NCBI RefSeq assembly: GCF_012927345.1
Contig: NZ_JABBGJ010000027.1
Location: 62,001 to 126,000, forward strand
Direction: 5' to 3'
Source of the DNA: Paraburkholderia polaris
GTDB taxonomy: Bacteria > Pseudomonadota > Gammaproteobacteria > Burkholderiales > Burkholderiaceae
DNA: 64,000 nucleotides
Part shown: positions 60,753 through 64,000 of the stretch, piece by piece
Layout: each line of letters opens with the position of its first letter
How positions within the stretch are numbered: the first letter of the stretch is position 1
The notes under the pieces: generated by a model
Seen by the model: the letters and a program-made list of their open reading frames with translations, nothing else
The model's database searches: none
What the model was told of the DNA's origin: nothing
Translations under genes and position numbers: made by a program

Positions 60753-62122
60753 ACGTGGATCTGTGCGAAGACATTGAAAAGTGAAGCGAGGTCGGCGGTG
60801 CTCTGCATCGTTTCGATATGCGCGGGAATAAAAGCGAGACGTTCGTCGTGGCCGGTGGCGTCCGCGAACTTCGCGTGCAGATCCTCTGCGCTGTAGAGGC
60901 GATCGGTCTTATGGCCCAGCACCGTGCCGTTGCGCAAGACGATCTCCACAGTCGAGAAACGCGTAGCCGGATCGGTCGACGCGCGCGCCGCGGTTTCATC
61001 GTGGCGGCTTGCCACGCGCCGCGCGAGCGCGATCAGGTCGTCGCGCACGGGCACATCGGCAAAGGTGGCGATGCCGGGCGAACCATCCGTCAGCGCAGCC
61101 GCGACGGCATAGGCAACGCTGAAACGCGCTTCGAGACCGGTCGAAGGTAAATCTCTGGACAGCGGCGTGTCGCCGCCGGGAGGAAATGTCACCGTCACTT
61201 CGCCGATATCATCAGGCGTGAGCCGGTACGTATCGCGTAATGTCAATGCGGCATGCACGGCGTAGTGCGTCGCCGTGCAGCACGCCCACGGCTTGAAGTA
61301 CAGGCCCGGTACGGCGATTTGCCAAGGCGCACCCCAGGCTTCGAGCACACGCTCGGGTTGTGCGGCGCCGCCGCTGAACACGGCGAAAAACCCGACCGGT
61401 CCGTCCAATGCCTCAGGCGAGCCCTGCAGTCCCGCTGCCGCGAGCTCAGCGGCGAACAGCCCGGCGCGCGCGGCGAGCCCCGCATGCAGCGGTTTCGCTT
61501 CGCTGCCGAACTGCAGGCGTAAGCCGGCGGACTGCGTGGCAGCAAGACCCAGCGCGTTCTCAATGGCCCCGGCATCGAGCTTCAACAGATAAGACGCAGC
61601 GGCTGCCGCGCCAAGTGCGCCCAACGTCGCGGTGTTATGAAAGCCCTGCTCGTAGTGCCGGCTGCCGAGTGCAAGACCGAGGCGCGCCATCGTTTCAACG
61701 CCTACGACGTAGGCGTCGAGCAAGTCGAGCGCGCTGCTGCCTCGTGTTTGCGCCAGCGCGAACAGCGCGGGCAGCAATACCGTCGCGGGATGCCCTCTTA
61801 CGCTGCTGTGCACGTCGTCGTAGTCGAGTGCGTGCCCGGCGTAACCGTTGAGCAATGCAGCCTGCTGCGCCGACGCACGGGCGCTGCTGCCGATCACCGA
61901 TGCTTCGCCGTGCGAGTCATTGGCGCTTACTCTCAGGAGTTTTTGGTAGCCGCTGTCACTCGCGCCGGCAAAGGCGGCAGCGAGGAAGTCGAGAATGCCA
62001 CGTCTTGCTGCGCCAATGGCACTGGCATCCCGGGAAGGCGATGCCTGCGTGATCGCGGTGGCCAGCCGTCGTGTAACGCCGTCGGCCTGCTGGCCGACGC
62101 TGGGAGCATAAAGGCTTGGCAT
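60749..62122 (-). CDS. MmgE/PrpD family protein
   Basis: This 457-residue protein has the MmgE/PrpD pattern: a long helical domain (LNGYAGHALDYDDVHSSVRGHPATVLLPALFALA is the family signature) followed by a smaller alpha-beta domain. Family members include 2-methylcitrate dehydratase and iminodisuccinate epimerase, and others of unknown role. PrpD itself belongs with propionate genes, which are absent here, so a dehydratase or isomerase for another substrate is likelier. The start at 62122 is where family-like sequence begins, though no ribosome site is clear. It is translationally coupled to the downstream monooxygenase. Confidence 0.85.
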   Translation of the reverse strand: MPSLYAPSVGQQADGVTRRLATAITQASPSRDASAIGAARRGILDFLAAAFAGASDSGYQKLLRVSANDSHGEASVIGSSARASAQQAALLNGYAGHALDYDDVHSSVRGHPATVLLPALFALAQTRGSSALDLLDAYVVGVETMARLGLALGSRHYEQGFHNTATLGALGAAAAASYLLKLDAGAIENALGLAATQSAGLRLQFGSEAKPLHAGLAARAGLFAAELAAAGLQGSPEALDGPVGFFAVFSGGAAQPERVLEAWGAPWQIAVPGLYFKPWACCTATHYAVHAALTLRDTYRLTPDDIGEVTVTFPPGGDTPLSRDLPSTGLEARFSVAYAVAAALTDGSPGIATFADVPVRDDLIALARRVASRHDETAARASTDPATRFSTVEIVLRNGTVLGHKTDRLYSAEDLHAKFADATGHDERLAFIPAHIETMQSTADLASLFNVFAQIHV

Positions 62123-62347
62123 GTCGGAGGCGTGAGAGCTGTGAAATCGCACTGGGCAAACGTTGCCTGCGCCTCGCTCAACAACAGTCAAAAGATGCGT
62201 CGACTAACGAGGCAGGACAACGACCCAAACGCCGCATGCTAACGAAACGCCGCATCACAAACAAACAAGAATTCGCGCTTTCGATATTGCATATTCTGCG
62301 ATGCTGCAGCAGACGCAACTGCCCTGCCAGTCAGCGCAAACCGTCAC

Positions 62348-63187
62348 TCAAAAGAACAGCAGCGAGCGCAGTTCAATGCTTCGACGCGGCGGTGCATCGG
62401 CCGGCGAAGTGGGATCGTCGAATGCCGTATGGGCCGTCAGACGCGCGATTCCATCGCCCGCCGAATCGTAGATCTTCAGTAGCAGGAATTCGTCGGGCGA
62501 CATATGAGGAAAGTAGTACCAACGATGCCGCGGATTGAAGACCAACGCATACGTCTCGCCGACCTTGTCGGGATAAACCAGGTCCGATGCCACCAGGTCG
62601 TTGAGCGTGATACTGCGCGAATCGCACAGCGCGAGCGGCGACGATTGCACTGTTTCTCCAATCGGCCGCCACAGGTTGACGATTGCCACGCGGCCTTGCA
62701 GCAAGCGCTCTGCTTCATCTGCCGGCAGATGATCGCGCACCCGGCGCGGCCCCGACACAAACGTCTGGTCGTTATGAATGTACTTGACCGGCTCCCTCAC
62801 GCCACTGCTGCGCTCTGGATTGCCGTCGCGCAGCGTGTGATCGAACACGACCACTCGGCGAGCGCCGGTGGCCTGTTTCAGCAACTGCTCCGCTTCCCGA
62901 TAGTAGACAGATTCGATCTTTGCCGGGTCGGAGAAATCGTTCAACGCACTAGCATGCCGGTGCAGTTCGAAGCCGTTACGATCGAGTGACAGCGCGCCAG
63001 GCGGCGGCGCGACGCGTGCATTTGAAATGGTCACCCGACGCGGCCGGTACACGCCGCTGCGCTTCGGAACGCCCGGCGGCGGTTCATATTGGTACGACAC
63101 GGGCTTCTCGCCGGTGAACTCGAGGTAGTTCAACTCTGCCTGGACCGTCGCAGCGGACACCGGTCTATCGATGACGATATCGCTCAT
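62348..63187 (-). CDS. CmcJ/NvfI (AsaB)-like hydroxylase/desaturase family protein
   Basis: The 279-residue protein belongs to the family of fungal and bacterial CmcJ-like proteins related to GA4 desaturase and AsaB, a proposed iron-dependent oxygenase group. Likely metal ligands are H138 and D140 in VKYIHNDQTFVSGPRR, with H253 in RLTAHTAFDDP as the distal histidine. VAIVNLWRPIGETVQSSPLALCDSRS and the WYYFPHMSPDEFLLLKIYD block are characteristic. The ATG at 63187 has AGGATG at proper spacing. It is 18 bp after the SDR gene and precedes the MmgE/PrpD gene on the same strand. The substrate is unknown. Confidence 0.8.
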   Translation of the reverse strand: MSDIVIDRPVSAATVQAELNYLEFTGEKPVSYQYEPPPGVPKRSGVYRPRRVTISNARVAPPPGALSLDRNGFELHRHASALNDFSDPAKIESVYYREAEQLLKQATGARRVVVFDHTLRDGNPERSSGVREPVKYIHNDQTFVSGPRRVRDHLPADEAERLLQGRVAIVNLWRPIGETVQSSPLALCDSRSITLNDLVASDLVYPDKVGETYALVFNPRHRWYYFPHMSPDEFLLLKIYDSAGDGIARLTAHTAFDDPTSPADAPPRRSIELRSLLFF

Positions 63188-63205
63188 GTTCACATCCTAA
63201 TCACG

Positions 63206-63961
63206 TTAAAACGATTCGTTGAACGGCCGTAGATCGATTTCCTGCGACCATGCACTGCGCGCCTGCCGATGGAGATACCAATAGGCATCAGCGATATCAG
63301 CGGGATTCAGCAAGCCGTCTTCGCCGCGCTCGGCCACCCGCTGCGGCGAAGACGTACGCAGGCGCTCGCCGTCGATGCCTCCATCGACCACCACATGGGC
63401 AACATGGATATTCTTCGGCCCGAACTCGCGGGCGAGACTCTGTGTGAGTGAGCGCAAACCGGCTTTGGCGGAAGCGAACGCGGCAAACGGCGGCCGGCCG
63501 CGCAGTGATGCGGTGGCGCCGGTAAACAGCAGCGAGCCTCGGCCAGCCGCCAGCAGCGGTTGCAGCGCCGCTCGCGCAAACAGGAAACCACCGAGCGTCG
63601 TGACGCGCCATGCCGCTTCAAACTGCTCCGCGCTCAATTCGAGCGTCGGTGCACGCGTCGCACCCGCGGCGTTGAAAATCGCCACTTCGAGCGTACCGGT
63701 GTCTGCGAGTTGTCGGGCGATCTCAGTCAGATCGGCTTCGCGAGTGACGTCACCCGGCAACGCGACAGCATGGCCCCCGGCGCGGCGTATTTCTTCGACG
63801 ATCACATCGAGCCGCTCGCGCGAGCGCCCCGTCACGGCGACGCTGAATCCCTCGCGGGCGAAACGGCGTGCGAGCGCGGCGCCCAGTCCGGCGCTCGCAC
63901 CCACACCGGCAATCCACGCGAGACGCGTGCGCTCCTGTCCTTGTTCGACAGCCTCGGTCAT
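63206..63961 (-). CDS. Short-chain dehydrogenase/reductase family protein, catalytic Tyr replaced by Phe
   Basis: This is a 251-residue Rossmann-fold SDR. The cofactor motif is GVGASAGLG (residues 19-27), the NAAG strand motif is at 97-100, and the catalytic serine is S152 in GATAS. The usual YxxxK is FxxxK here (F162, K166 in AFASAKAG), so the proton-donating tyrosine is missing and ordinary dehydrogenase chemistry is doubtful. The ATG at 63961 is preferred over earlier in-frame starts because GGAG lies at good spacing. It is the first visible gene of the leftward set with the CmcJ-like, MmgE/PrpD and monooxygenase genes. Confidence 0.85.
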   Translation of the reverse strand: MTEAVEQGQERTRLAWIAGVGASAGLGAALARRFAREGFSVAVTGRSRERLDVIVEEIRRAGGHAVALPGDVTREADLTEIARQLADTGTLEVAIFNAAGATRAPTLELSAEQFEAAWRVTTLGGFLFARAALQPLLAAGRGSLLFTGATASLRGRPPFAAFASAKAGLRSLTQSLAREFGPKNIHVAHVVVDGGIDGERLRTSSPQRVAERGEDGLLNPADIADAYWYLHRQARSAWSQEIDLRPFNESF

Positions 63962-64000
63962 TGGAGTCTCCATTGCATGTAGCCGCGGCACGCAACGCGT

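Overview
The window is 64 kb of high-GC DNA with dense, mostly operonic genes. It most likely comes from a Burkholderiales chromosome, probably Burkholderia or Paraburkholderia. The grounds are the codon use, the protein types (an extra groESL pair, an Lrp-cysteine dioxygenase pair, stacked organosulfur operons) and many ATGA-type gene overlaps. The genus is inferred from family resemblance; no search was run. I see no rRNA, tRNA, CRISPR array, insertion sequence or phage gene.

Left part (1-20 kb), general housekeeping and stress: recB (cut by the left edge) and recC; a FUSC-type exporter; a small membrane protein ending in a 15-bp tandem repeat; a divergent Lrp regulator / cysteine dioxygenase pair; a large MscS channel; an NmrA-like oxidoreductase and an Rrf2 repressor that carry the same 19-bp palindrome the same distance upstream of their starts; a lipoprotein and an acetyltransferase; a DJ-1/PfpI protein; an orphan histidine kinase; an ammonium transporter behind a sigma-54 promoter; and crcB behind a fluoride riboswitch.

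Right part (20-64 kb), an organosulfur and sulfur-starvation supercluster of at least five modules. Each joins an importer to oxygenases of the desulfonation type. (1) 20.2-28.3 kb, minus strand: MFS transporter, flavoprotein monooxygenase, SsuABC-type transporter, and a SoxC-like sulfite dehydrogenase with its cytochrome. (2) 28.6-37.3 kb, plus strand: a sulfonate-type ABC transporter with two different permeases, a DszA/NtaA-type monooxygenase, a TauD/AtsK-type dioxygenase, an SfnG/SsuD-type monooxygenase and a frameshifted aldo/keto reductase. (3) 37.5-44.9 kb, minus strand: a complete dipeptide-type ABC transporter with DUF3088 and an SfnB/DszC-like dehydrogenase, plus gene debris from an earlier arrangement. 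(4) 47.2-55.7 kb, minus strand: a ribose-type ABC transporter, an SfnB-like dehydrogenase, a DszA/NtaA-type monooxygenase, and a flavoprotein with a 2x[4Fe-4S] ferredoxin. (5) 56.0-64.0 kb: a polar-amino-acid-type ABC transporter facing a minus-strand set of SDR, CmcJ-like oxygenase, MmgE/PrpD protein and a third DszA/NtaA-type monooxygenase. A CIRCE-controlled groES-groEL pair sits between modules 3 and 4.

The implied logic is import of diverse sulfur-containing organics, release of sulfite by FMNH2- or 2-oxoglutarate-dependent oxygenases, and sulfite oxidation by the SoxCD-like pair. No SsuE/MsuE-type FMN reductase is present, so reduced flavin must come from elsewhere or from the flavoprotein/ferredoxin pair. 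Substrates are inferred from families and neighbours only.
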